From assembly GCF_028736115.1 (NCBI RefSeq), contig NZ_CP117877.1, positions 4,216,001 to 4,280,000 on the forward strand: 64,000 nt of DNA. The letters run 5' to 3'. The notes under the pieces were generated by a model. It saw nothing but the letters and a program-made list of their open reading frames with translations. It did not search any database and was not told where the DNA came from. The DNA is from Mucilaginibacter sp. KACC 22063 (GTDB lineage Bacteria > Bacteroidota > Bacteroidia > Sphingobacteriales > Sphingobacteriaceae). A program made the position numbers and the translations under genes. Below, one piece after another: positions 25,269 to 33,936 of the stretch (its first letter is position 1; each line of letters opens with the position of its first letter).

Positions 25269-26675
25269 ATGAATAAGCCTGCGAGTAATAAATTTTTTGA
25301 AAATATCGATGTAATTGACATCGCCGAAGAAGGTAAGGGTGTTGGCAAATCAGATGATTTTGTCCTTTTTATCGACAAAGCCGTACCTGGCGATGTTGTT
25401 GATGCAGAAGTTTACCGCAAGAAGAAAAACTTTGGCGAAGCAAAGATCACAGCTTTAAAAAAAGCTTCCGAATACCGTACCGAACCGTTTTGCGAGCACT
25501 TTGGCACCTGTGGCGGCTGCAAATGGCAACACATGACCTATGCTGCCCAGCTGCAGTTTAAACAAAAAACCGTTGCCGATGCACTTGGCCGTTTGGCAAA
25601 AATTGACGTGCAGGACATGCTGCCCATTGTAGGCTCGCCTGCCGACCGTTACTACCGTAACAAACTGGAATATACTTTTTCTGATAAACGCTGGCTTACC
25701 GACGGCGAAAACCGTACCGATGAAGTGATGGACATGAATGCCCTTGGTTTTCACATTCCCGGACGGTTTGACAAGATCCTCGATGTAAACCACTGCTACC
25801 TGCAGGCAGATCCATCAAACGAGTTACGCCTTAGCATCCGTGATTTTGCAAAACAAAATAACATCAGCTTTTATAACCTCAAACGCCACGAGGGTGCATT
25901 GCGCAACCTCATCATCCGCACGTCGGTTACCGGCGAGCTGATGGTGATTGTAGTGTTTGCTTACGTCAGTCAGGAAGAAATTGATAAAGTGATGAGCTTT
26001 GTTGAGGCGGGTTTCCCGGAAATCACATCATTGCTTTATATCATCAATCAGAAAAAGAACGATACCATATTTGACCAGGATGTATTAGCTTGGAAAGGCC
26101 CGCAATACATCCATGAGGCCATGAATGAGATCAGGTTCCGCATCGGGCCGAAATCATTCTATCAAACCAATGCGGTACAAGCACAACGCCTTTATGAAAT
26201 TGCCCGTGATTTTGCAGGCTTTAAAGGCGACGAATTAGTATACGACCTTTACACAGGTGCCGGTACCATTGCCAACTTTATTGCAGGCAGTGTTAAGCAT
26301 GTGGTAGGTGTCGAGTATGTGCCATCGGCCATTGAAGATGCCAAGATCAATTCGCAGATCAATGAGATTACTAATACCGAGTTTTATGCAGGCGACATGA
26401 AAGATGTGCTGGATGCAGAATTTGTTGCCCGCCACGGTAAACCGGATGTAATTATTACCGATCCGCCGCGCGCAGGTATGCATGCCGATGTGGTAGCACG
26501 CCTGATGGAGATAGAAGCCGAAAAAATTGTTTATGTAAGCTGCAACCCTGCCACACAAGCCCGCGATATGCTTGTTTTAAAAGAGAAGTATGACACGGTA
26601 AAAATTCAGCCGGTGGATATGTTTCCGCATACACAGCATGTGGAGAATGTGGTGTTATTACAGTTAAGAAAGTAA
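25269..26675 (+). CDS. rlmD: 23S rRNA (uracil-5-)-methyltransferase RlmD
   Basis: 468 residues. Domains: an N-terminal TRAM RNA-binding domain (about 10-70, VIDIAEEGKGVGKSDDFV), a 4Fe-4S cysteine set (CEHFGTCGGCKWQ near 75-87 plus a later cysteine in VNHCYL), and a SAM methyltransferase domain with VYDLYTGAGTIANFIA, VIITDPPRAGMH and the catalytic cysteine motif VYVSCNPATQARD. RlmD methylates U1939 of 23S rRNA; a related tRNA or RlmCD-type specificity cannot be excluded. It is single, followed by a repeat cluster. Confidence 0.9.
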   Translation: MNKPASNKFFENIDVIDIAEEGKGVGKSDDFVLFIDKAVPGDVVDAEVYRKKKNFGEAKITALKKASEYRTEPFCEHFGTCGGCKWQHMTYAAQLQFKQKTVADALGRLAKIDVQDMLPIVGSPADRYYRNKLEYTFSDKRWLTDGENRTDEVMDMNALGFHIPGRFDKILDVNHCYLQADPSNELRLSIRDFAKQNNISFYNLKRHEGALRNLIIRTSVTGELMVIVVFAYVSQEEIDKVMSFVEAGFPEITSLLYIINQKKNDTIFDQDVLAWKGPQYIHEAMNEIRFRIGPKSFYQTNAVQAQRLYEIARDFAGFKGDELVYDLYTGAGTIANFIAGSVKHVVGVEYVPSAIEDAKINSQINEITNTEFYAGDMKDVLDAEFVARHGKPDVIITDPPRAGMHADVVARLMEIEAEKIVYVSCNPATQARDMLVLKEKYDTVKIQPVDMFPHTQHVENVVLLQLRK

Positions 26676-26682
26676 GAACAAG

Positions 26683-26761
26683 TGTCATTGCGAGCGAAGC
26701 GTGGCAATCTCTTAACTACATGATTCGAGATTGCTTCGTCATTATATTCCTCGCAATGACA
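26683..26761. repeat. Palindromic intergenic repeat (RIPE-like)
   Basis: Inverted ends TGTCATTGCGAG / CTCGCAATGACA, perfect over 12 bases, around an inner pair GCAATCTC / GAGATTGC. It lies 7 bases after rlmD, so it may also act as its terminator. Confidence 0.8.
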
Positions 26762-26780
26762 GGACAAATTTATAAATGAA

Positions 26781-26884
26781 TTGTCATGCCGAACTTGTTT
26801 CGGCATCTCACATATAGGGCATTTTTTGCCCTAAGAGACTTTGAAGCAAGTTCTCCAACGGAGTCCTACGCTCAGAATGACAAG
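26781..26884. repeat. Second palindromic repeat, GCCGAACTTG type
   Basis: Begins TTGTCATGCCGAACTTG and ends AGAATGACAAG, with an internal GCCGAA/TTCGGC hairpin, a GGGC/GCCC hairpin over a T-run and a GTTCTCC/GGAGTCC segment. The same pieces recur at 13388, 37729 and 40491. It lies in tandem with the preceding repeat and just upstream of the gene at 26901. Confidence 0.7.
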
Positions 26885-26900
26885 ATAAATAACAAAGTAC

Positions 26901-27290
26901 ATGAACCCTGAAGAACTATTAAACGAAGGCAATCAGCCTAAAAAAGAAAGCCCGTTAAAAAGCCTTGAGGTTGACCTGAAGCTTTTCAGCGAATCGTTGC
27001 GTGAAGTGGCCGTGGAGATAATGGTGGAAGGGCTATCAGCTTATCCGATATTTATTGCTCACCAGCATGAATTAAAGCTGGGTGAGCTGATCTTAGATAA
27101 AGCCGAACTGAACACGGAATGGAGCATCCATGCTTCAACGCTGGAAGAATTTGTAGAGCGTGGTATTGTAAAAAAGGAGCTTAAACAACGCTTTATTGAT
27201 AACTATAAAAACGCGCACGATTTTATGTGTGTGTTTGTGGTAGTGCCCGAAGGCGCAAACTTTGTATTTTTTCCTTATAACAAAGAATAA
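26901..27290 (+). CDS. Conserved hypothetical cytoplasmic protein
   Basis: 129 residues without signal or membrane segment. It has a polar N-terminus (about 1-22), then an alpha/beta region: LEVDLKLFSESLREVAVEIM, YPIFIAHQHELKLGELIL, NTEWSIHASTLEEFVERGIV and a terminal strand pair VCVFVVVPEG and FVFFPYNKE. I do not recognise a characterised family, though the even strand/helix pattern and Bacteroidota-like composition indicate a real gene. It is 36 bases before the phosphoribosyltransferase gene on the same strand and may be cotranscribed. Confidence 0.7.
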   Translation: MNPEELLNEGNQPKKESPLKSLEVDLKLFSESLREVAVEIMVEGLSAYPIFIAHQHELKLGELILDKAELNTEWSIHASTLEEFVERGIVKKELKQRFIDNYKNAHDFMCVFVVVPEGANFVFFPYNKE

Positions 27291-27326
27291 TTGGTAGTTT
27301 AGCTACGCATAAACAGCACACAGGTT

Positions 27327-27836
27327 ATGTCTGATAAAAAGCTGCTCATTTTAAATCCGCAACAGATACAGCAAAAGATAGATCGTATTGCTTACCAGAT
27401 ACTGGAAGATAATTTCGAGGAAGAAGAAATTGTGATTGCCGGTATTTTGCCGCAGGGCAGCAATATTGCAGTAAGGCTAAAAGCCATATTGGATAACATT
27501 GCGCCGTTTAAAAGCAAAATGATTAATATAGAGCTTGATAAGCATGGCAGCAGCCTTCAGTTTAAACTGGATACCGCTATTGAAGAGTGCACCAATAAAG
27601 TAGTGATTTTGGTAGATGACGTTTTAAACAGCGGCAAAACACTTGCTTACGGCTTTGGTGTATTTTTAGACGTTCCGCTCAAAAAACTGCGCACGGTAGT
27701 ACTGGTTGACCGTAACCACAAAAGCTTCCCGGTAAGTACAGATTATTCAGGCATTGCTTTATCCACCTTGTTGAATGAGCATGTAGCCGTGATATTATCT
27801 GAGAATGGCGAAAACGATGCGGTTTATCTGGGCTGA
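27327..27836 (+). CDS. PyrR-like phosphoribosyltransferase
   Basis: 169 residues with a type I phosphoribosyltransferase fold. The PRPP-binding loop is KVVILVDDVLNSGKTL (about 91-106), with the two acidic residues and the small/Thr positions intact, preceded by IVIAGILPQGSNIAVRL and followed by VVLVDRNHKSFPV, characteristic of the PyrR/uracil-PRTase group. It could act as uracil phosphoribosyltransferase or a pyr attenuator protein; no pyr genes are adjacent, so the role is open. It converges with aroK with no bases between the stop codons. Confidence 0.82.
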   Translation: MSDKKLLILNPQQIQQKIDRIAYQILEDNFEEEEIVIAGILPQGSNIAVRLKAILDNIAPFKSKMINIELDKHGSSLQFKLDTAIEECTNKVVILVDDVLNSGKTLAYGFGVFLDVPLKKLRTVVLVDRNHKSFPVSTDYSGIALSTLLNEHVAVILSENGENDAVYLG

Positions 27837-28340
27837 TTAACTGTTTAGCACAATATCACTCAGATATTCTGTGCTGATGCTTAACCCATCAGCTACAATA
27901 TTAGCCTGATAGTAGAATGGCTCGCGTTCGGCAAGTTTTTCAGTAATAAATTTTACCAGTTCGTCGCCATGCTTGCCATGCAACAATGGGCGTTCTTCTT
28001 TACCATGTTCTAAACGTTGGGCAAGCGTTTTAGGGTTAAGCTGTATATAAATTACTTTCCCATTGGCTTTCATCCACTCCATATTGTCGAAATAGCAAGG
28101 CAGCCCCCCGCCCGTAGATACAATGCAATTTTCAGGATAGTTGGCATTCCTCATCACTTCCGATTCGCGCTCCCTGAACTTATCCTGCCCGTACTTTGTA
28201 AAATACTGGGCAATGGTCATGGATTCCTGCCACTCGAAAAGCTCGTCTAGATCGATAAAACGATAATTCAACTTGGACGCTAACCTGCGACCAATGGTGG
28301 TTTTACCCGAACCCATAAATCCTACTAAAAATATTCTCAT
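27837..28340 (-). CDS. aroK: Shikimate kinase
   Basis: 167 residues, typical length. Phosphorylates shikimate at O3 with ATP, step five of chorismate synthesis. It has the P-loop GFMGSGKTT (7-15), the shikimate-binding IDLDELFEWQ region, FRERESEVM (the family FR-x-x-E motif), and the STGGGLPC loop (about 75-82). It starts one base after the stop of the BT_3928-type gene, so the two are almost certainly cotranscribed with the DUF1599 gene. Confidence 0.93.
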   Translation of the reverse strand: MRIFLVGFMGSGKTTIGRRLASKLNYRFIDLDELFEWQESMTIAQYFTKYGQDKFRERESEVMRNANYPENCIVSTGGGLPCYFDNMEWMKANGKVIYIQLNPKTLAQRLEHGKEERPLLHGKHGDELVKFITEKLAEREPFYYQANIVADGLSISTEYLSDIVLNS

Positions 28341-29492
28341 TTACTGCTGGCGTAGGTACTTTTTAACAATGTCGTCATATTTAGGCAGACTATGGTAGTG
28401 CCACTTGGCAATTACGGTTCCGCCTTTCATCAGCATAATACCGGGGTTTGACCTTACCATTGATTTTAACGGAACGCCGTCGGCATAAAATATCTCCGAT
28501 ACCAGGTGATGTTTCTTTGCAAAAGCCGTAGCATCCGGTGCCGAATTTGAGGTAAGGAACACCGTACGGATGTTGTAATTATCAGTCAGGTTTACCGCCA
28601 GCGCGTTAATGCGGTTAATAGCAGCCTCGTTAGTATGCTGAAGATCGTAGGCCACAATAATCAGGTTATAGAACGGATTAGCCAATAGTTCCTGTGTGTA
28701 GTTATTTCCCTGTGCATCCTGAATTGACAGATCGGGGATCTTGGGTGTAAATCCTTTTTTAACTAACCTCGACTCAGGGTTGCCCACCACCTGCCAGTTA
28801 CTATCTTTCCAGATACCGGTTTTAAGATATTCCTTATCCGTCATGGTTTTAGCTTCGCCAGTCTTTTTGTTTTTAAGCTGATAAGTCAGCTCAAATTCAT
28901 CGGGCTTGGCACCAGGCGGCGTAACCATTTCCTGCGGAATGTTAGCGCCAACTTTGTAAGGAAGAAAATCAAGCACGGGTAAAAAGTTATAAGTATACAG
29001 CCCTACCCCGAAAGATAGTACAATAGCTACAACAAGCAAGCTGTTTTCTACAGATTTGCTAAATACCGGCTTAATTAAGTCGCGGTTGTAAAACAGTACT
29101 AATACTAACAGCAGCAATACCAAGTCTTTACTGAACGACTGCCAAGGGGTAAGCGGAATAGCATCACCAAAGCAACCGCAGGTTTGTACCACTTTAAAAA
29201 ACGCAGAATAAAATGTAAGAAAGGCAAAGAAAATGATCAGCAATAGTAGCCCCCATGCAATGGTTTTAACCCTTGTTCCAATAAGCAATGCAAAACCCAG
29301 CAGCATTTCAATGGCGCATAAAATAATAGCCAGGCTAAGTGCAAGACCGTTAAAAAACGTCATGTGAAATACCTCGAAGTATTCCTGCAATTTATAGGAG
29401 AAGCCAAGCGGGTCGTTAGCTTTTATCAGTCCTGAAAATATGAACAGGAGACCTACAGCTATGCGGCAAAACCAAACTATCGCTTTTCTCAT
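28341..29492 (-). CDS. BT_3928-type DoxX/MauE membrane protein with thioredoxin-like C-terminus
   Basis: 383 residues. The N-terminal half is a four-helix DoxX/MauE-like membrane domain (FCRIAVGLLFIFSGLIKAND, then LALSLAIILCAIEMLLGFAL and two more) with the FFKVVQTCGCFGDAIPLT loop carrying a Cys-x-Cys pair typical of MauE-like redox partners. The C-terminal half (about 240-380) resembles a thioredoxin fold (IPDLSIQDAQGNNYTQELL, NLIIVAYDLQHTNE) but lacks a CxxC. A role in periplasmic disulfide or quinol chemistry is suggested by the family, not proven. It overlaps the DUF1599 stop by four bases. Confidence 0.82.
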   Translation of the reverse strand: MRKAIVWFCRIAVGLLFIFSGLIKANDPLGFSYKLQEYFEVFHMTFFNGLALSLAIILCAIEMLLGFALLIGTRVKTIAWGLLLLIIFFAFLTFYSAFFKVVQTCGCFGDAIPLTPWQSFSKDLVLLLLVLVLFYNRDLIKPVFSKSVENSLLVVAIVLSFGVGLYTYNFLPVLDFLPYKVGANIPQEMVTPPGAKPDEFELTYQLKNKKTGEAKTMTDKEYLKTGIWKDSNWQVVGNPESRLVKKGFTPKIPDLSIQDAQGNNYTQELLANPFYNLIIVAYDLQHTNEAAINRINALAVNLTDNYNIRTVFLTSNSAPDATAFAKKHHLVSEIFYADGVPLKSMVRSNPGIMLMKGGTVIAKWHYHSLPKYDDIVKKYLRQQ

Positions 29493-30031
29493 TTTACGCC
29501 CAGTTTAATCAGTGCAAAAACCGAATAGTTCAACATATCCTGATAGTTAGCCTTCACACCTTCAGAAGCTACCGTTTGCCCCTGGTTGTCTTCTATCTGT
29601 TTTACACGCAGTATTTTCATCAGTATCAGGTCTGTTAAAGAGCTGATACGCATATCGCGCCATGCCTCGCCATAATCATGGTTCTTAGCAAACATCAGGT
29701 CTTTTGTCTCTTTTGCTTTCTCCTCAAACTGTTGGGCAACCACATCGGCATCCAGTTCAAGCGGCAGGCTGGTATTCACGGCATCAAGCTGCATCATGGC
29801 AATAATACAGTAGTTTACAATACCGATATATTCACCTGTAATATCATCGCCCACTTTTGATATCTTTTTCTCTTCAAGCGTGCGTATACGCTGTGCCTTT
29901 ATAAATATTTGATCGGTGATTGACTGCGGCCTTAATATGCGCCATGCTGTGCCGTAATCACGCGTTTTTTTTAAGAAAAGTGTTCTGCAGGTATTTATAA
30001 CCGCGTCGTATTCTGCTGATGTATTATTCAA
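29489..30031 (-). CDS. DUF1599 domain protein
   Basis: 180 residues made of two related halves, each with the DUF1599 signature: KKTRDYGTAWRILRPQSITD (about 17-36) and KNHDYGEAWRDMRISSLTDL (about 113-132). The internal duplication is visible by eye. The family, common in Bacteroidota, is described as linked to nucleotide modification, with no established reaction. The stop overlaps the start of the BT_3928-type gene (ATGA). It is first in the operon with aroK and is divergent from folP. Confidence 0.85.
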   Translation of the reverse strand: MNNTSAEYDAVINTCRTLFLKKTRDYGTAWRILRPQSITDQIFIKAQRIRTLEEKKISKVGDDITGEYIGIVNYCIIAMMQLDAVNTSLPLELDADVVAQQFEEKAKETKDLMFAKNHDYGEAWRDMRISSLTDLILMKILRVKQIEDNQGQTVASEGVKANYQDMLNYSVFALIKLGVK

Positions 30032-30177
30032 GGTTATGCTGTTTTATTTCGGTTATCCGGCGGTGCAGAGGCCCTGCCTCATCTTGCGCTCCTTTAAAAA
30101 GAAGTTTCGCCATTTGGAATATAACGTTATGCGTATAACAATGTAATTTTACCACATAAATTTTACAACGTTATTAA

Positions 30178-31029
30178 GTGGTTAAAGATACAGTTTTTCA
30201 TAAAAAGACAACCCTTAACGCCGGCGGAAAGCTGATAGACCTGAGCACCCCAAAGGTAATGGGCATCATCAACCTTACCCCCGATTCGTTTTATAGTGAA
30301 AGCCGTAAACCGGCTACAGATGATGCTGTAAAACAGGCTGAACAAATGATAAGCAAAGGGGCAACATTTTTTGATCTGGGTGCCTACTCGTCACGCCCGG
30401 GAGCAGAGGATATTTCTGTTCAGGAAGAAATGGACCGGCTGCTACCCGTTGTAGAAGCCATAAGCACAGCACTGCCCGATGCCATTTTATCAATAGATAC
30501 CTTTCGTTCGGCGGTCGCCGAAGCAGCAATTAAAGCCGGTGCGCATATCATTAATGATATTGGCGGCGGCACTTTAGACGAGCAAATGTTTGCCACCGTT
30601 GCCCGCCTACAGGTGCCTTACATTTTGATGCACATGAAAGGCACGCCACAAAACATGGTGCAGCATGCACAATACGAAGATGTGTTCCAGGAAGTATTTA
30701 ATGATCTTGAAGCAAAATATTTCCAATTGAAAAAGCTGGGCTTACATGATGTGATATTGGATCCCGGTTTCGGTTTTGCAAAAAAGGCTGAGCATAGCTA
30801 TGCCTTGCTTAACCGACTGCAAGACTTTAATATCCTTGGGCTTCCTGTTCTGGTGGGTGTATCGCGCAAGCGCATGATCTACAACCTTACGGGCGGCGCA
30901 GCAGCCGATGCGCTTAACGGAACCACAGTAGTTAATACCATAGCACTGATGAAAGGCGCAAACATTTTAAGAGTACATGATGTAAAAGAAGCTATAGAGG
31001 CTGTTAATATTACAGCAACAATAGGATAA
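30178..31029 (+). CDS. folP: Dihydropteroate synthase
   Basis: 283 residues. It joins p-aminobenzoate to 6-hydroxymethyl-dihydropterin diphosphate in folate synthesis. Motifs: KVMGIINLTPDSFY (pterin pocket loop 1), FFDLGAYSSRPGA (loop 2), ILSIDTFRSAVAEAAI, INDIGGG, and the C-terminal ILDPGFGFAKKAEHSY and LVGVSRKRMIY. The only in-frame start near the conserved N-terminus is GTG at 30178, which directly follows an in-frame TAA, so initiation at GTG is likely. In many Bacteroidota folP is beside cdaA; here cdaA lies at 57165-57965. Confidence 0.93.
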   Translation: MVKDTVFHKKTTLNAGGKLIDLSTPKVMGIINLTPDSFYSESRKPATDDAVKQAEQMISKGATFFDLGAYSSRPGAEDISVQEEMDRLLPVVEAISTALPDAILSIDTFRSAVAEAAIKAGAHIINDIGGGTLDEQMFATVARLQVPYILMHMKGTPQNMVQHAQYEDVFQEVFNDLEAKYFQLKKLGLHDVILDPGFGFAKKAEHSYALLNRLQDFNILGLPVLVGVSRKRMIYNLTGGAAADALNGTTVVNTIALMKGANILRVHDVKEAIEAVNITATIG

Positions 31030-31044
31030 TAAATTCTTTACATT

Positions 31045-31542
31045 ATGGACTATTTACTTTATCAAATCTTCGGTGAAGGAAAAGACCTGAATACCTTGCA
31101 AATGTGCAGCCGTGCATTTGTAGTCTTCTTTATTGCTTTAGTGCTGGTCCGTATATCCGGCCGCCGAACGTTCGGTAAGCGTTCGGCATTTGACAACACG
31201 CTCGCTATTATACTTGGCGCTATATTAAGCCGTGCCATTGTAGGCGCATCGCCATTTATACCCACCGTTGCGGCAAGCCTGATGCTGGTAGGCATACATC
31301 GGCTATTAGCCTGGTTAAGTATTAAAAGTAGTTTTATTAGCAGAATGATAAAAGGGAATGCCATACCGCTTTACAAGGATGGTAAGCTTGACCATGTACA
31401 CCTCACCAGAAGCCTGATGAGCGAGGATGACCTATTAAGCGATGTTCGGCATATTGGCAATGTGAACCGCCTGGAAGATGTGAACGAAATTTATATGGAA
31501 ACCAGCGGCGAGGTAAGCGTAATTAAGAAGACCAAAGATTGA
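31045..31542 (+). CDS. DUF421 (YetF-like) membrane protein
   Basis: 165 residues. Three N-terminal hydrophobic segments (AFVVFFIALVLVRISGRR, AFDNTLAIILGAILSRAIVG, PTVAASLMLVGIHRLLAWL) are followed by the cytoplasmic DUF421 domain with the conserved KGNAIPLYKDGKLD and DLLSDVRHIGNVNRLEDVNEIYMETSGEVSVIKK features. The family is related to the YetF/YrbG group in Firmicutes; function is unknown. It is 15 bases after folP and probably cotranscribed. The product should sit in the cytoplasmic membrane. Confidence 0.85.
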   Translation: MDYLLYQIFGEGKDLNTLQMCSRAFVVFFIALVLVRISGRRTFGKRSAFDNTLAIILGAILSRAIVGASPFIPTVAASLMLVGIHRLLAWLSIKSSFISRMIKGNAIPLYKDGKLDHVHLTRSLMSEDDLLSDVRHIGNVNRLEDVNEIYMETSGEVSVIKKTKD

Positions 31543-31670
31543 TCTACCAATTTTTGTTGAGCATAGCTACTATATTTAAAAGATCGCGGCGGTCCTGTTT
31601 AGGTTCACAATATTTAACTTAATAGTCGGAAGCATGGTAATATAAATGCCGCGGCTTTCCGGCAAGTTAA

Positions 31671-33182
31671 TCAATTCATGTATTGAAGTATGCTGTCTAC
31701 ATACTCGCGGTTATTGGCCAGGCGGGGTACCTTATGCTGGCCGCCAATTTTCCCTCTTTGTTTCATCCATTTAAAAAAGGTACCCTGCGGTGCCATGTGT
31801 ACAACCGGCTTTACCAAGGCCATATCTTTAAACCGCTTGGCATCGTAGTCAGAGTTGATTCTTCGCAGCGTCTCGTCAAGCAGGTCAACAAAACGGTCAA
31901 ACTCGGCAGGTTTTTGCTCAAACTCAATGATCCATTCGTGGCCTCCTGCCTTATTATCCGAGAAATAAACCGGGCCGGCGGTATATTCTGTTACTATGGC
32001 ACCGGTTTGGCGGCAAGCTTCGTCCAATGCACGTTCGGCATTGTCAACAATTACTTCTTCGCCAAAGGCATTAATAAAATGACGTGTACGGCCTGTAATC
32101 TGTATACGGAACGGCGAAAGCGAGGTAAAGCGAATGGTATCACCGATCATATATCGCCATAAACCGGCATTTGTAGTAATGATCAATGCATAATTTTTAT
32201 CCAGCTCCACTTCATCCAGTGTCAGCGTTTTGGGGTTTTCTTCGCCGATCTGGTCTAAAGGCAAGAACTCATAAAATATGCCATAATCCAGCATCAGCAG
32301 CATTTCACCGGGCTGCTCCATATCCTGTATCCCAAAAAAGCCTTCTGTCGCGTTGTAGGTTTCCAGGTAATACATCTCATCATTCGGGATCAGTTTTTTA
32401 AACTGCTCGCGGTATGGTGTAAAGTTAACTGCACCATGAAAGTAAAGCTCCAGGTTAGGCCAAACTTCAATCAGGTTACTTTTACCTGTAATTTCGAGTA
32501 TCCGTTTGAAGAGCAGGATATTCCAGGTTGGCACACCGCTGATGCCGGTAACATTAACATCTTTGGTGGCAAAGGCCATCTTCTCTATCTTTTCCTCAAA
32601 GTTCTCGAGCAGGGCAATGTCCAGATCCGGCGTGCGGTAAAACTCGGCCCAAATGGGCAGGTTTTTCATAATCACGGCAGAAAGGTCGCCGAAAAAGGTA
32701 TCTGTATTCAGCTGGCTTACCTGGTGGCTGCCACCCAACGTTAAACTTTTACCGGTAAATAAACGTGCATCAGGGCGGTTATTGCAATAAAGCGTAAGCA
32801 TATCCTTACCGCCCTTAAAGTGGCACTCTTCCAGCGCTTCTTCGCTAACGGGGATAAACTTACTACGATCATTGGTTGTACCTGACGACTTAGCAAACCA
32901 TTTAATTTCTGACGGCCACAGTACGTTTTGTTCGCCGTGCAGCATACGCTCAATGTAAGGTTTCAGCGTATCATAAGTTTGTATAGGTACCCGCTCCTTA
33001 AACTGATTAAGGTTGGAGATACTTTTGTAATGATATTTTCGCCCCCATTCCGTGTTCTCCGCACCTGAAATCAGTTGCTCAAACCACTCTTCCTGAACCT
33101 CATAGGGGTATTTCATAAAAAGCTCTATCTGATGCATACGCTTTTTCATGAACCAGGTGAACATCGAGTTAATAAAGGTCAT
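31671..33182 (-). CDS. GH3 auxin-responsive-promoter family acyl-adenylate synthetase
   Basis: 503 residues. It belongs to the adenylating GH3 family (named from plants, unrelated to glycoside hydrolase family 3), which activates carboxylic acids with ATP and conjugates them to amines. Signatures: WFAKSSGTTNDRSKFIPVS (P-loop-like ATP motif, about 105-123), FHGAVNFTPY, YYLETYNATEGFFGIQ, and the hinge-region LWRYMIGDTIRFTS. Substrates in bacteria are mostly unknown. It is the last gene of the recJ-lptB operon, 14 bases after lptB. It has no signal peptide. Confidence 0.88.
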   Translation of the reverse strand: MTFINSMFTWFMKKRMHQIELFMKYPYEVQEEWFEQLISGAENTEWGRKYHYKSISNLNQFKERVPIQTYDTLKPYIERMLHGEQNVLWPSEIKWFAKSSGTTNDRSKFIPVSEEALEECHFKGGKDMLTLYCNNRPDARLFTGKSLTLGGSHQVSQLNTDTFFGDLSAVIMKNLPIWAEFYRTPDLDIALLENFEEKIEKMAFATKDVNVTGISGVPTWNILLFKRILEITGKSNLIEVWPNLELYFHGAVNFTPYREQFKKLIPNDEMYYLETYNATEGFFGIQDMEQPGEMLLMLDYGIFYEFLPLDQIGEENPKTLTLDEVELDKNYALIITTNAGLWRYMIGDTIRFTSLSPFRIQITGRTRHFINAFGEEVIVDNAERALDEACRQTGAIVTEYTAGPVYFSDNKAGGHEWIIEFEQKPAEFDRFVDLLDETLRRINSDYDAKRFKDMALVKPVVHMAPQGTFFKWMKQRGKIGGQHKVPRLANNREYVDSILQYMN

Positions 33183-33196
33183 GGGCAGGGTGCAGT

Positions 33197-33934
33197 TTAA
33201 GCAAAGGTTTTTCTTTTAAGCACGAAGTTAGCACCCAGGTATACCTTACGCACCATTTCATTTGCTGCAAGTACTTCTGGTACGCCCGACTCTAATATCT
33301 TACCCTCAAACAACAAATAAGCACGGTCTGTAATAGAAAGCGTTTCCTGTACGTTGTGGTCGGTGATAAGTATACCAATATTGCGGTGCCTAAGTTTGGC
33401 TACCATGCTCTGGATCTCTTCTACCGCAATAGGGTCTACACCGGCAAAAGGTTCATCCAATAAAATAAAGTTTGGCTCTGCAGCAAGGGCACGGGCAATT
33501 TCGGTACGGCGGCGTTCGCCACCAGATAACAAGTCGCCCCGGTTTTTACGCACCTTATGCAAGCTAAACTCGTCTATCAGTTCTTCCAGCTTTTCTTCCT
33601 GCCTTACCTTATCCATCTTACCCATTTCCAATACGGCTTTGATGTTATCTTCTACAGATAACTTGCGGAATACAGAGGCTTCCTGGGCAAGATAACCTAT
33701 ACCTTTTTGGGCACGGCGGTACATCGGGTCGCCGGTGATGTTTTCTTCATCTAAAAAGATGCGCCCCTCATTGGGCTTAATCAACCCTACGATCATGTAA
33801 AACGATGTGGTTTTACCGGCGCCATTAGGGCCAAGCAATCCCACAATTTCGCCTTGCGAAACATCAAATGATACATCGTTTACAACAGTACGCTGTTTGT
33901 ATTTTTTTATAAGGTGCTCGGCACGTAATCTCAT
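33197..33934 (-). CDS. lptB: LPS export ABC transporter ATP-binding protein
   Basis: 245 residues, the LptB size. Powers extraction of lipopolysaccharide from the inner membrane as part of LptB2FG. Walker A is LLGPNGAGKTTSFYM (33-47), the Q-loop is in GYLAQEASVFRKLSV, the signature is DLLSGGERRRTEIARAL, Walker B is FILLDEPFAGVDPIA, and the H-loop is ITDHNVQETL. The TSFYM, EASVF and LLSGGERRR segments are LptB-like. It starts 2 bases after the recJ stop. Confidence 0.95.
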   Translation of the reverse strand: MRLRAEHLIKKYKQRTVVNDVSFDVSQGEIVGLLGPNGAGKTTSFYMIVGLIKPNEGRIFLDEENITGDPMYRRAQKGIGYLAQEASVFRKLSVEDNIKAVLEMGKMDKVRQEEKLEELIDEFSLHKVRKNRGDLLSGGERRRTEIARALAAEPNFILLDEPFAGVDPIAVEEIQSMVAKLRHRNIGILITDHNVQETLSITDRAYLLFEGKILESGVPEVLAANEMVRKVYLGANFVLKRKTFA

Positions 33935-33936
33935 AA